A stretch of 18,857 bases of DNA, taken from positions 1 through 18,857 of the forward strand of contig NZ_LAJY01000024.1 in NCBI RefSeq assembly GCF_000963705.1, read 5' to 3'. The stretch comes from Elstera litoralis (lineage in GTDB: Bacteria > Pseudomonadota > Alphaproteobacteria > Elsterales > Elsteraceae). A program made the position numbers and the translations under genes. A model generated the notes under the pieces. That model was not told the origin of the DNA. It ran no database searches and was given only the letters and a program-made list of their open reading frames with translations. Below, one piece after another: positions 1 to 7,996 of the stretch; positions within the stretch are counted from its first letter, which is position 1, and every line of letters starts with the position of its first letter.

Positions 1-318
1 ATCACCTTCGTCGGCGTGAACCTGACGTTCTTCCCGATGCACTTCTTGGGCCTCTCGGGCATGCCGCGCCGTATTCCGGATTATCCCGATGCGTTTGCGG
101 GGTGGAACCAAGTGGCTTCCTACGGCGCATATCTGTCGTTCTTCGGCGCGCTGCTGTTCGTCTACATCGTCATCCGCACGCTGACCTCGGGTCAGAAGGT
201 TGGCGCGAACTATTGGAATGCGGAAGATTCGACCCTGGAATGGACGGTAACCTCGCCGCCGCCGTTCCATACCTTCGATGAACTGCCGGTTCTGAAGGCC
301 CCTTCGAACCACCATTGA
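1..318 (+). CDS. ctaD: Cytochrome c oxidase subunit I, C-terminal end (partial)
   Basis: This is the last ~105 codons of the catalytic heme-copper subunit of aa3-type cytochrome c oxidase, an inner-membrane proton pump that reduces oxygen. The gene is open at the left edge of the window and ends with TGA at 316-318. The visible peptide has the family hallmark NLTFFPMHFLGLSGMPRR near its start, followed by RIPDYPDAF and a final transmembrane helix (YLSFFGALLFVYIVI). The tail ends in a hydrophilic segment containing TVTSPPPFHTFDELP, typical of bacterial subunit I. The catalytic histidines and the heme and CuB ligands lie upstream, outside the window. ctaB follows closely on the same strand, as in the alphaproteobacterial cta operon. 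Confidence 0.96.
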   Translation: MTFVGVNLTFFPMHFLGLSGMPRRIPDYPDAFAGWNQVASYGAYLSFFGALLFVYIVIRTLTSGQKVGANYWNAEDSTLEWTVTSPPPFHTFDELPVLKAPSNHH

Positions 319-391
319 GCCTAGGCCGGGGGCGTCTATGGGCGCTCCCGGATCGAATTCTGCCAAGCCGCCGCTCGGGGAGAGAGCAAGA

Positions 392-1336
392 GTGAGTGAT
401 GTAACCGTCAGCGTGGACACCAGGGGAGCCGTAGCGCAAGGCGCGACGGCGCGGGATTTCTTTGCCCTGCTGAAACCGCGCGTTATGTCGCTCGTTGTTT
501 TTACCGGCGGCATTGGCCTGTTTCTCGCGCCGGGTGCGCTGCATCCGGTGCTGGCGTTTGCCGCGATCCTTTGCATTGCCGTGGGGGCCGGGGCGAGCGG
601 GGCGATCAATATGTGGTACGACCGCGATATCGACGCGATCATGACCCGCACGCTGAACCGCCCGATTCCCAGTGGCCGCGTCGATCCCGCCGATGCTTTG
701 GCGTTCGGGATCGTGCTGGCGGTCGCCTCGGTGATCGTCATGGGGCTGGCGGTCGGTTTTGCCGCCGCCCTGATGCTGGCGGTTTCCATCGCCTTTTATG
801 TGTTCGTTTATACGATGTGGCTGAAGCGCCGCACGCCGCAGAATATCGTGATCGGCGGCGCGGCTGGGGCGTTTCCGCCGATGATCGGTTGGGCGGCGGT
901 GACGGGCGATATTTCGCTCGCGAGCGTGCTGCTCTTCGCCATCATCTTCATGTGGACGCCCCCGCATTTCTGGGCGCTGGCCCTGTTCCGCTGCGAGGAT
1001 TACACCCGCGCGGGCGTGCCGATGCTGCCCGTCACGGCGGGCGAGCCGGAAACCAAGAAACAGATTCTGCTCTATGCGCTCCTGCTGTGGCCGCTGACGT
1101 TGGCCCCCGTGCTGATCGGCACCCTGGGCGCGGTCTATGCCGGGGTGGCGCTAGTGCTGGGCGCGCTCTTCGTCGCGCAGGCCGTGGCCGTGGCGCGGGC
1201 GGATTTGGCTGCGACCCAGTATAAGGCGGCGAAACGCCTGTTCGGCTTTTCGATCCTCTATCTCTTCGCCCTCTTTGCCGTGATGCCGCTTGACCGCTGG
1301 GCCGGTCTGCCGGTTCCGGCGTGGATGATGTTCTAA
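392..1336 (+). CDS. ctaB: Protoheme IX farnesyltransferase (heme O synthase)
   Basis: Integral-membrane UbiA-superfamily enzyme that adds a farnesyl group to heme b to give heme O, the precursor of heme a for the neighbouring oxidase. The first Asp-rich motif is clear: NMWYDRDIDAIMTRT (N73, D77 and D81 if counted from the GTG start), preceded by the characteristic ALLKPRVMSLVVFT. The second conserved loop reads FRCEDYTRAGVPMLPV. Several hydrophobic helices span the rest, as expected for this ~300-residue family. I chose GTG at 392 (314 aa, starting MSDVTVS) because a purine-rich GGGGAGAGAG stretch lies just upstream and the family has a short N-terminus. An ATG at 338 would add 18 poorly conserved residues and cannot be excluded. 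The stop TAA shares its last A with the ATG of the next small gene. Confidence 0.95.
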   Translation: MSDVTVSVDTRGAVAQGATARDFFALLKPRVMSLVVFTGGIGLFLAPGALHPVLAFAAILCIAVGAGASGAINMWYDRDIDAIMTRTLNRPIPSGRVDPADALAFGIVLAVASVIVMGLAVGFAAALMLAVSIAFYVFVYTMWLKRRTPQNIVIGGAAGAFPPMIGWAAVTGDISLASVLLFAIIFMWTPPHFWALALFRCEDYTRAGVPMLPVTAGEPETKKQILLYALLLWPLTLAPVLIGTLGAVYAGVALVLGALFVAQAVAVARADLAATQYKAAKRLFGFSILYLFALFAVMPLDRWAGLPVPAWMMF

Positions 1337-1482
1337 TGGCAGCGCCAATCCAAACCCCCTCGAAATCGCCGGAAGACCGCGCCAAGCGCGTGCGTGGCAA
1401 GAATCTGGCGATGCTCTGGACGCTGGTGGGCCTCGTGGTGCTGTTCTTCGCCATCACGATGGTTCAGGTCGGGCGGCTATGA
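1336..1482 (+). CDS. Small single-helix membrane protein of the cox operon (CoxF-like)
   Basis: A 48-residue protein whose ATG overlaps the ctaB stop by one base and whose TGA overlaps the ctaG start in an ATGA arrangement, so translational coupling on both sides supports it as real. The N-terminal ~22 residues are charged (SPEDRAKRVRGKN). They are followed by one predicted transmembrane helix (LAMLWTLVGLVVLFFAITMV) and a very short tail. Small proteins of this layout, sometimes called CoxF or annotated as hypothetical, sit between ctaB and ctaG in many alphaproteobacteria. A role in oxidase assembly is usually presumed from position. I can see no catalytic or metal-binding residues: there is no Cys or His. 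The function is therefore inferred from context only. Confidence 0.85.
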   Translation: MAAPIQTPSKSPEDRAKRVRGKNLAMLWTLVGLVVLFFAITMVQVGRL

Positions 1483-2060
1483 GCGCGCAGGGTTCCGATA
1501 AGCGCAATCGGCGCACGCTGCTGTCGCTGGCGATGCTGGCGACCGGCATGCTGTGCCTCGCCTATGCGGCGGTGCCGCTCTATCAAATGTTCTGCCAGGT
1601 GACGGGCTTCGGCGGGGCGACGACGCGCGCGGAAACCGCCTCGACCCATACGGCGGAGCGCGTGATTATGGTGCGCTTCGATGCCAATACCGATGCCGCG
1701 CTGCCCTGGCGCTTCGAGCCGGTTCAGCGCAGCGTGGCGGTGAAATTGGGTGAAAACAGCCTGATTTTTTACCGCGCGAAGAATCTCTCAAAAGAGCCCA
1801 TCACGGGCATTGCCTCCTTTAATGTCACACCGCTGAAAACCGGCGGCGTATTCAGCAAGGTCGCCTGCTTCTGCTTCGACGAGCAGACGTTGCAGCCCGG
1901 CGAGGAAATCGAAATGCCGGTGAGCTTCTACATCGATCCGGCGATGGCCGATGATCGGACGCTCGCCGACGTGAAAACCATCACCCTGTCCTACACCTTC
2001 TTTCGCGCGAAAGCGCAGACGGCGGCAGCGGCAGGGCCTAAAGCGGCGGCGGGCGGGTAA
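1479..2060 (+). CDS. ctaG: Cytochrome c oxidase assembly protein CtaG/Cox11 (copper chaperone)
   Basis: Cox11-family protein of 193 aa that delivers copper to the CuB site of subunit I from the periplasmic face of the inner membrane. Residues 1-11 are cytoplasmic and basic, and residues ~12-32 form the single transmembrane anchor. A conserved YQMFCQVTGFGG follows, with Cys39. The copper-binding CFCF motif is at 130-133 (Cys130 and Cys132), followed by the conserved LQPGEEIEMPVSFYIDP. The length matches the family. The start overlaps the preceding 48-aa gene by 4 bases. The C-terminus ends in an Ala/Lys/Gly-rich tail. An 87-base gap separates it from ctaE, the largest gap in this part of the operon. 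Confidence 0.96.
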   Translation: MSAQGSDKRNRRTLLSLAMLATGMLCLAYAAVPLYQMFCQVTGFGGATTRAETASTHTAERVIMVRFDANTDAALPWRFEPVQRSVAVKLGENSLIFYRAKNLSKEPITGIASFNVTPLKTGGVFSKVACFCFDEQTLQPGEEIEMPVSFYIDPAMADDRTLADVKTITLSYTFFRAKAQTAAAAGPKAAAGG

Positions 2061-2103
2061 GGCCTAAAGCTTCTCTCTTAAGATATTCCCCTGCGGAATT
2101 GCC

Positions 2104-2128
2104 CAATTCAGTACGCCAACTCAGTACG
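2104..2128 (+). repeat. Tandem 12-base direct repeat upstream of ctaE
   Basis: Two copies of CAAYTCAGTACG lie at 2104-2115 and 2117-2128, separated by one base and differing at a single position (T in the first copy, C in the second). They sit about 20 bases before the ctaE start codon, just ahead of its ribosome binding region. I see no stem-loop. It could be a regulator site, a translational element or chance duplication. Confidence 0.5.
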
Positions 2129-2147
2129 ACGGTAAGGAATAAAGGTT

Positions 2148-2948
2148 ATGGCCCAACAAAAACATCCTTTCCATCTGGTCGATCCTAGCCCGTGGCCGCT
2201 GCTGTCGTCGCTGGCGGCGGGCGGTTTGGCGGGCGGTGCGATCCTGTATATGCACGGCAGCGGCCCGATTCTGCTGATTATCGCCTTCCTTGCGGTTCTC
2301 GGCTGCATGGCCGGTTGGTGGATGGATGTGGTGCGCGAAGGCGTGCATGAGGGCCATCACAATACGATTGTGAAGATCGGTCTGCGCTACGGCGTGATCT
2401 TCTTCATCATTTCGGAAGTCATGTTCTTCGTCGCCTTCTTCTGGGCTTTCTTTGACATGAGCCTGTTTCCGCGCTTGGGCCAATGGCCGCCGGAAGGGAT
2501 TCAGGTTTTCAACCCGTTCGAACTGCCGCTGCTGAACACGCTGATTCTGCTGCTCTCGGGCACGACCGTGACTTGGGCGCATCACGCGCTGCTGCATAAC
2601 GACCGCAAGGGGCTGGTGCAGGGCTTGGCGATCACGGTGGCCTTGGGCTTCATCTTCACGTTGCTGCAAGCCTATGAATATGCCCACGCGGCGTTCGGCT
2701 TCCGCGACGGGATTTACGCTTCCACCTTCTATCTGGCGACGGGCTTCCACGGCTTTCACGTGCTGGTCGGCACCATTTTCCTCGCGGTCTGCCTGTTCCG
2801 CGCGCAGAAGGGCCATTTCACGCCGGAAGCCCATGTGGGGTTCGAAGCGGCGGCTTGGTACTGGCATTTCGTCGATGCCGTGTGGCTGTTCCTCTTCGTC
2901 TGCATTTACTGGTGGGGCGGTGCCGGCGGCGTTGTCGCGGCGCATTAA
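2148..2948 (+). CDS. ctaE: Cytochrome c oxidase subunit III
   Basis: Seven-helix membrane subunit of aa3-type oxidase, 266 aa, close to the usual length. It has no redox centre; in the family it stabilises turnover of subunit I and binds lipid. Diagnostic stretches are HPFHLVDPSPWP at the N-terminus, WWMDVVREGVHEGHH, FFIISEVMFFVAFFWAFF (with the conserved Glu), TVTWAHHALLH, the TGFHGFHVLVGTIFL helix, and the C-terminal AAWYWHFVDAVWLFLFVCIYWWG. The ATG at 2148 is preceded by AAGGAATAAAGG. A strong hairpin terminator begins 27 bases after the stop codon, suggesting that the main oxidase transcript ends here. The DUF983 gene often found between ctaE and surf1 in related bacteria is absent. Confidence 0.97.
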   Translation: MAQQKHPFHLVDPSPWPLLSSLAAGGLAGGAILYMHGSGPILLIIAFLAVLGCMAGWWMDVVREGVHEGHHNTIVKIGLRYGVIFFIISEVMFFVAFFWAFFDMSLFPRLGQWPPEGIQVFNPFELPLLNTLILLLSGTTVTWAHHALLHNDRKGLVQGLAITVALGFIFTLLQAYEYAHAAFGFRDGIYASTFYLATGFHGFHVLVGTIFLAVCLFRAQKGHFTPEAHVGFEAAAWYWHFVDAVWLFLFVCIYWWGGAGGVVAAH

Positions 2949-2975
2949 GCCGAAGAGTTCCGGGAATGCAGGGAG

Positions 2976-3004
2976 GGGGCGCAGTTTGCGCCCCTTCTCG
3001 TTTT
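2976..3004 (+). terminator. Intrinsic terminator after ctaE
   Basis: An 8-bp perfect stem GGGGCGCA/TGCGCCCC (2976-2983 with 2987-2994) with a 3-base loop is followed by a T-rich tract TTCTCGTTTT. It lies only 8 bases before the first possible surf1 start. Partial read-through is therefore probably what feeds surf1 and the downstream genes, because there is no room for a promoter after it. Confidence 0.85.
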
Positions 3005-3011
3005 CGGCAGA

Positions 3012-3791
3012 ATGCGCTACCTGACTGGTATGAGCTATCTTCAGGCGGAAAAACCGCTGAGCAATCTGCCCCTATTTCTTGCCGCCGGAATCGCTGTGGT
3101 GATTCTGATCGTGCTCGGCACGTGGCAATTGCAGCGTTTGGAGTGGAAGCAGGCGTTGATGACCGCGCGGCAAACCGCCGTGGCGGAAGAACCCCTGGCC
3201 CTGCTGCCGACGGGGGACGTCTCGACGATTGCCTTTCGGCGCTTGCGCCTGACCGGCTTCTACGATCCGCAGATTGAGTTTCACCTCTCCGGCCAGTCGC
3301 TCACCGGTACGCGCGGTATGAGCCAAGCGGGTTGGCACGTCGTCACCCCATTTCACTTGGCCGATGGGGCGGTCGTGATGGTCGATCGCGGTTTCGTGCC
3401 TTACGATTTGAAGGACCCGAGCCGCCGCGCGCCGGTGCCCTCGGGGGTGCAGAGCATCGAAGGGCTGATCCGCCCCCCCGGCCCGCGCGGCTGGATGGTG
3501 CCGGAAAATGATCTTCGCCAGAATGTCTGGTTCACCCTCGATCCCGAGGCGATGGCCCGCGCCGGTGGGCTTGCGGGGGTTGTGCCCTTCACGCTGGATT
3601 TGGTCGCCTCCAGCGCAGCGTCCGACGATTGGCCGCGTGGCGGGCAAACGCGGCTGGACCTACCGAATAACCATTTGCAATATGCCCTTACCTGGTATTC
3701 GTTGGCAGGGGTGCTGATTGTCGTCACGGGTCTGTTTGCGCGGGCGCGGCGGCGGGCGGCGTCGCGGACCACAGAGGAAGCACACGGATGA
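3012..3791 (+). CDS. surf1: SURF1 family cytochrome oxidase biogenesis protein
   Basis: SURF1/Shy1-type assembly factor that helps insert heme a into subunit I of aa3 oxidase. Topology fits the family: an N-terminal transmembrane helix (LPLFLAAGIAVVILIVLGTWQLQRL, including the conserved GTWQLQRLEWK), a periplasmic domain with GWHVVTPF, VMVDRGFVP and EGLIRPP, and a C-terminal helix after the conserved HLQYALTWYSLAG. Two starts are possible: ATG 3012 (259 aa) or ATG 3030 (253 aa). Neither has a clear ribosome binding site, so the exact start is uncertain. The gene starts right behind the ctaE terminator. Its TGA overlaps the start of the carboxypeptidase gene (ATGA at 3788-3791). Confidence 0.95.
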   Translation: MRYLTGMSYLQAEKPLSNLPLFLAAGIAVVILIVLGTWQLQRLEWKQALMTARQTAVAEEPLALLPTGDVSTIAFRRLRLTGFYDPQIEFHLSGQSLTGTRGMSQAGWHVVTPFHLADGAVVMVDRGFVPYDLKDPSRRAPVPSGVQSIEGLIRPPGPRGWMVPENDLRQNVWFTLDPEAMARAGGLAGVVPFTLDLVASSAASDDWPRGGQTRLDLPNNHLQYALTWYSLAGVLIVVTGLFARARRRAASRTTEEAHG

Positions 3792-5278
3792 CGGCACAGG
3801 CCGCTTATAAAAATCTCACCGATCATTTCGCCCGGATTGGCGCGTTGCGCGCCGTTGCCGGCATTCTGGGGTGGGACGCGGCAACGATGATGCCGAGCGG
3901 CAGCGCCGAAGCGCGCGCTGAGCAACAGGCGGCGCTGGATGTCGCCATTCACGAAAAGCTGAATGATCCGCGCGTGCAGGAATGGCTTGCCACCGCCGAA
4001 GGCGCGTCGCCTGAGGCAAAAGCCAATCTGCATGAAATTCGCCGCGATGTGGTGCATGCGACGGCGGTTCCTGCCGATTTGGTCGATGCCTTTGCGCGGG
4101 CCACTTCGGAATCAGAAATGACATGGCGCACCGCCCGCGCCGAGAATGATTTTGCGGCTTTGCTGCCCAAACTGCGCGTGCTTTTGGGCCTCGTCCGCGA
4201 CATGGGGCAGGCGAAGGCTGAAGCCCTCGGCACTTCGGTTTACGATGCGCTGCTCGATCAGTTCGAGCCGGGCGGTCGGTCGGCCGACATCGATGTTCTG
4301 TTTGCCGATCTCGCCACGTTTCTGCCGGACCTCACCGAAAATGTGCTGGCGGCCCAAGCCCGTCGGCCGGCCCCGCTCGATCTGCCCGGCCCGTTCCCGG
4401 TCGCGACGCAAAAGGCGCTGGGCGAACGGTTGATGCGGGCGCTGGGGTTCGATTTCAATCGGGGGCGGCTCGATGTGTCGCACCATCCTTTCTGCGGCGG
4501 CGCGCCCGGCGATGTGCGCATCACCACGCGCTACAGCGAGGATAGTTTCTTTCCGGCGATGATGGGCGTGCTGCACGAAACCGGCCACGCCCTCTACGAA
4601 ATCGGCCTTCCGCAACACCATCGCGGCCAGCCCATCGGTTATGCGCGCGGCATGAGCCTGCACGAAAGCCAATCGCTGTTAGTCGAGATGCAGGTCAGCC
4701 GCTCGCAGGCGTTCCTGACCTTCGCGACTCCCCTGATCCGCGAGGCGTTCGGCGGCAGCGGCCCGGCCTGGAGTGTGGAGAATCTCCGCGCCCATGCCAC
4801 GCGCGTGGCGCGCGGTTTGATCCGGGTGAATGCCGATGAAGTCACTTATCCCGCCCATGTGATCCTGCGGTACCGGCTGGAGCGCGCGCTGATCGACGGA
4901 TCTTTGGACCTCGCCGATCTGCCGGGCGCGTGGCGCGACGGCATGCAGGAACTCGTCGGCATCACCCCGCCCGATGATAAAGACGGCTGCCTGCAAGATA
5001 TCCATTGGCCCGCCGGGCTGTTCGGCTATTTCCCCACCTATACGATGGGCGCGATGACGGCGGCGCAGCTTTATGCGGCGGCGCAAGCGGCGGTGCCGGA
5101 AATTCCCGATGAAATCGCCAAAGGCAATTTCGCGCCGCTGCTCGGTTGGCTGCGGGAAAAAATCCACGGCATCGGCTCGGCCCAGAGCACGCGCGATATT
5201 CTGATTGCCGCCACGGGGTCGCCCCTGTCGGTTACCTCCTTCCGCCGTCACCTGGAACAGCGGTATCTCCATGCTTAA
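3788..5278 (+). CDS. M32 family metallocarboxypeptidase
   Basis: Zinc or cobalt carboxypeptidase of the Taq/Pfu carboxypeptidase family (M32), cytoplasmic, removing C-terminal residues from peptides. At 496 aa it has normal length. The catalytic HETGH motif (HExxH) is at residues 263-267, and the third metal ligand is Glu293 in the downstream HESQS motif. Other family landmarks are GWDAATMMPSGSAEAR near residue 30, DVRITTRY, VNADEVTYPAHVILRYRLE, and DIHWPAGLFGYFPTYTMGAM near the C-terminus. Translation is coupled to surf1 by a 4-base overlap, and thrC starts 27 bases downstream. Its insertion between surf1 and thrC is not an obvious functional link to the oxidase. A role in general peptide turnover is the safest reading. 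Confidence 0.96.
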   Translation: MTAQAAYKNLTDHFARIGALRAVAGILGWDAATMMPSGSAEARAEQQAALDVAIHEKLNDPRVQEWLATAEGASPEAKANLHEIRRDVVHATAVPADLVDAFARATSESEMTWRTARAENDFAALLPKLRVLLGLVRDMGQAKAEALGTSVYDALLDQFEPGGRSADIDVLFADLATFLPDLTENVLAAQARRPAPLDLPGPFPVATQKALGERLMRALGFDFNRGRLDVSHHPFCGGAPGDVRITTRYSEDSFFPAMMGVLHETGHALYEIGLPQHHRGQPIGYARGMSLHESQSLLVEMQVSRSQAFLTFATPLIREAFGGSGPAWSVENLRAHATRVARGLIRVNADEVTYPAHVILRYRLERALIDGSLDLADLPGAWRDGMQELVGITPPDDKDGCLQDIHWPAGLFGYFPTYTMGAMTAAQLYAAAQAAVPEIPDEIAKGNFAPLLGWLREKIHGIGSAQSTRDILIAATGSPLSVTSFRRHLEQRYLHA

Positions 5279-5305
5279 CCTTTTGCCTTAAGGACTGGAC
5301 AGACT

Positions 5306-6712
5306 TTGCGCTATGTGAGCACGCGCGGTTCCGCGCCCGATCTGGCCTTCGATGATCTGTTGCTGACCGGCCTCGCCCGGGATGGCGGTCTCTACGTTCC
5401 GGCGGAATGGCCCAGTTTCACCCTGGCCGATTGGCGCGCATTGCGCGGCCTCTCGTACGCCGATCTCGCGACACGGCTGCTGGCCCCTTACGTCTGCTCG
5501 ACCATTTCCGAAGAGGATTTGGCCGATATCGTCGCCAAAACCTATGCCGGGTTCCGGCATCCGGCCGTGGCCCCGCTCAAGCAGCTCGATACCAATTCCT
5601 ACCTGATGGAGCTGTTCCACGGGCCGACGATTGCCTTCAAGGATTATGCCCTGCAACTCTTGGGGCGGCTGTTCGATCATGTGCTCGCGAAGCAGGGCAA
5701 GCGCGTCACGATCCTGGGGGCAACCTCCGGCGATACGGGCTCGGCGGCGATTGAAGCTTGCCGCGACCGCGACGCCGTGGATGTGTTCATTCTCTACCCC
5801 CACGGCCGCGTGTCGGACGTGCAGCGGCGGCAGATGACCACGGTTCCGGCCAAGAACGTGCGCGCGATTGCCGTAGAAGGCACCTTCGACGATTGCCAGG
5901 ATATTGTGAAGGAACTCTTCGCGGATCTGGCTTTCCGCGATGCGGCGCATCTGTCGGCGGCGAATTCGATCAATTGGGCGCGGATCGTGGCGCAAATTGT
6001 TTATTATGTGTATGCGGCCTTGCAGCTCGGCGCGCCAGATCGGCACGTTAATTTCGCTGTGCCGACGGGGAATTTCGGCAATGTCTTCGCCGCCTATTGC
6101 GCCAAGCGCATGGGGCTGCCGATTGACCGGCTGGTAATCGGCACGAACCGCAACGATATTCTCACGCGCTTCTTCACCACGGGCGATATGTCGATTGCTG
6201 GGGTGGAGCCGAGCCTGTCGCCGTCGATGGATATTCAGGTGTCGAGCAATTTCGAGCGCCTGCTGTTCGATCTGCTGGAGCGCGATGGGCCGGAAGTGGC
6301 GCGCCGCATTGCCGAGTTCCGCGCCACCGGCAAACTGCATCTGGAAGCCGACCGGCTGAAGCGGGCACAGCGCCTCTTCTCCGCGACACAGCTTTCCGAT
6401 GAGGATACGCTCACCACCATGCGCCGGGTGTACGAGCAGACCGGCGAGATTCTCGATCCCCATTCGGCGATTGCCGTTGGCAGTCTGCAGCGTTTGCAGG
6501 GCAATGACCGCGACCCGATGGTGGCGCTCGCCTGTGCCCATCCGGCGAAATTCCCGGCGGCGGTGCGTCAGGCCTTGGGCTTCGAAGCGCCGCTGCCGCC
6601 GCATCTTGGGCATCTGATGAATGCCAAGGAACGCTTTACCGTGCTGCCCGCGAAAGCGGCGGCGATTCGAGATTATGTGAGCGCCGAACTGCGCTTGGGA
6701 GCCTTCGCTTAA
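5306..6712 (+). CDS. thrC: Threonine synthase
   Basis: PLP-dependent enzyme converting O-phospho-L-homoserine to L-threonine, the last step of threonine synthesis. At 468 aa it belongs to the longer proteobacterial/fungal type. The N-terminus RYVSTRGSAP and LARDGGLYVP are typical. The PLP lysine is Lys112 in FHGPTIAFKDYALQ. The phosphate-binding loop is GATSGDTGSAAIEA (about 138-151), and the NSINWARI and VPTGNFGNVFAAY motifs follow. The start codon is TTG at 5306: this gives the family N-terminus exactly, and AAGGA lies 11 bases upstream, while no in-frame ATG is available. The stop TAA shares one base with the ATG of the M16 protease gene, so the two are probably translated together. Confidence 0.97.
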   Translation: MRYVSTRGSAPDLAFDDLLLTGLARDGGLYVPAEWPSFTLADWRALRGLSYADLATRLLAPYVCSTISEEDLADIVAKTYAGFRHPAVAPLKQLDTNSYLMELFHGPTIAFKDYALQLLGRLFDHVLAKQGKRVTILGATSGDTGSAAIEACRDRDAVDVFILYPHGRVSDVQRRQMTTVPAKNVRAIAVEGTFDDCQDIVKELFADLAFRDAAHLSAANSINWARIVAQIVYYVYAALQLGAPDRHVNFAVPTGNFGNVFAAYCAKRMGLPIDRLVIGTNRNDILTRFFTTGDMSIAGVEPSLSPSMDIQVSSNFERLLFDLLERDGPEVARRIAEFRATGKLHLEADRLKRAQRLFSATQLSDEDTLTTMRRVYEQTGEILDPHSAIAVGSLQRLQGNDRDPMVALACAHPAKFPAAVRQALGFEAPLPPHLGHLMNAKERFTVLPAKAAAIRDYVSAELRLGAFA

Positions 6713-7980
6713 TGGTGACTTTGTCCACGCTTCGCAACGGGCTCACGGTTCTAACCGACTATATGCCGGGGGCTGAAACTGTCTCCCTCGGTGTTTGGGT
6801 CGGCGTTGGCACGCGCGACGAAGCCGCCGAGCAGAACGGCATCGCGCATGTGCTAGAGCATATGGCCTTCAAAGGCACCTTGAGCCTGTCGGCGCGCGAG
6901 ATCGCCGAGAAGATCGAGGACGTGGGCGGGCACCTCAACGCCTATACCACGCGCGAGCATACCGCCTATTACGCCAAGGTTTTGGCAGCCGATACGCCGC
7001 TCGCGGTGTCGTTGCTCGCTGATATTCTGCTGAACTCGGTGTTCGATGGGGAAGAGTTGACCCGCGAGCGCGCCGTGATTCTGCAAGAAATCGGCCAGGC
7101 GATGGACACGCCGGACGATGTTATTTTCGACCAGTTCCAGGAAATCGCCTACCCGGATCAGCCTTTGGGCCGCCCGGTGCTGGGGCGCGCCGAGATTGTC
7201 GAAAGCATCACGCGCGAGCAGCTTTCCGCCTACCTCAAGCGCCATTATCACCCGAAGAATATGATCGTCGCGGCGGCGGGGAAGATCGATCATGCCGCCT
7301 TTGAAGCGCTGGTGTCGGCAGCCTTTGGCGATATGACCGGCAGCGCCCTCGAAACTCTGCCGGCCCAAGCGCGCTATATCGGCGGCACGCAAATCGAGGC
7401 GCGCGACTTGGAGCAAAGCCATCTCGTCATCGGCTTTCCGACCGTCAGCGCCAATGATCCCGATTACTACGCCCTATCGGTCTATTCGACGATTCTGGGC
7501 GGCGGCATGTCCTCGCGTCTCTTCCAGGAAGTGCGCGAGAAGCGCGGGCTGGTTTATTCGGTCTATAGCTTCGCCTCCACCTACCGCGATACCGGCGTGA
7601 TGGGGATTTACGCGGGCACCGGGCCGGACGAGTTGGCGAAACTCATCCCCGTCATCGCCGACGAAATCCAGCGCCTGCCCGATACGCTGACCGCGCCGGA
7701 AATCGCCCGCGCTCACGCCCAGTTGCGGGCCGGAACGCTGATGGCGCGCGAAAGCACCTCGGCGCGCGTCGAAGCCCTCGCGCAAAACTTCCTCACCTAT
7801 GGCCGCACGGTCGAGGTGGCGGAAGTGCTAGAACGGCTGGCGGCGGTGAGTACCGACGATATTCGCCGCCTCGGGGGCCGCTTCATCACGGCGACGCCAA
7901 CGCTGGCGTTGCTCGGGCCGGAAGCGACGTTGGACCCGATGGCCCTTTTTGCGGCCCGCCTGTCCCGCGCGGCGGCGTGA
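6712..7980 (+). CDS. M16 family zinc protease, mitochondrial processing peptidase-like
   Basis: Insulinase-family (pitrilysin) metallopeptidase of 422 aa, the single-module size of MPP-beta and its bacterial relatives. The inverted zinc motif HVLEH (HxxEH) is at 46-50, with the third ligand Glu126 in RAVILQEIGQ, 76 residues after His50 as in MPP-beta. The C-terminal half carries the substrate-binding LGGGMSSRLFQEVREKRGLVYSVYSF motif. Such genes next to thrC are a conserved alphaproteobacterial arrangement. Mitochondrial MPP is thought to derive from this bacterial family. No signal peptide is visible, so it should act in the cytoplasm on short peptides; the native substrate is unknown. It overlaps thrC by one base and is followed after 16 bases by the GNAT gene. 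Confidence 0.95.
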   Translation: MVTLSTLRNGLTVLTDYMPGAETVSLGVWVGVGTRDEAAEQNGIAHVLEHMAFKGTLSLSAREIAEKIEDVGGHLNAYTTREHTAYYAKVLAADTPLAVSLLADILLNSVFDGEELTRERAVILQEIGQAMDTPDDVIFDQFQEIAYPDQPLGRPVLGRAEIVESITREQLSAYLKRHYHPKNMIVAAAGKIDHAAFEALVSAAFGDMTGSALETLPAQARYIGGTQIEARDLEQSHLVIGFPTVSANDPDYYALSVYSTILGGGMSSRLFQEVREKRGLVYSVYSFASTYRDTGVMGIYAGTGPDELAKLIPVIADEIQRLPDTLTAPEIARAHAQLRAGTLMARESTSARVEALAQNFLTYGRTVEVAEVLERLAAVSTDDIRRLGGRFITATPTLALLGPEATLDPMALFAARLSRAAA

Positions 7981-7996
7981 CCCTATAGGGCGGGCG

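Noticed and set aside
170..967. Long minus-strand open frame opposite ctaD/ctaB
   Set aside because: It is the complement of GC-rich coding DNA, rich in Arg, Gly and His with no family resemblance, while the plus strand carries certain genes.
5288..6613. 441-codon minus-strand open frame opposite thrC
   Set aside because: thrC is unambiguous on the plus strand. The antisense frame is low-complexity, Arg- and Gln-rich, and shows no recognisable motif.
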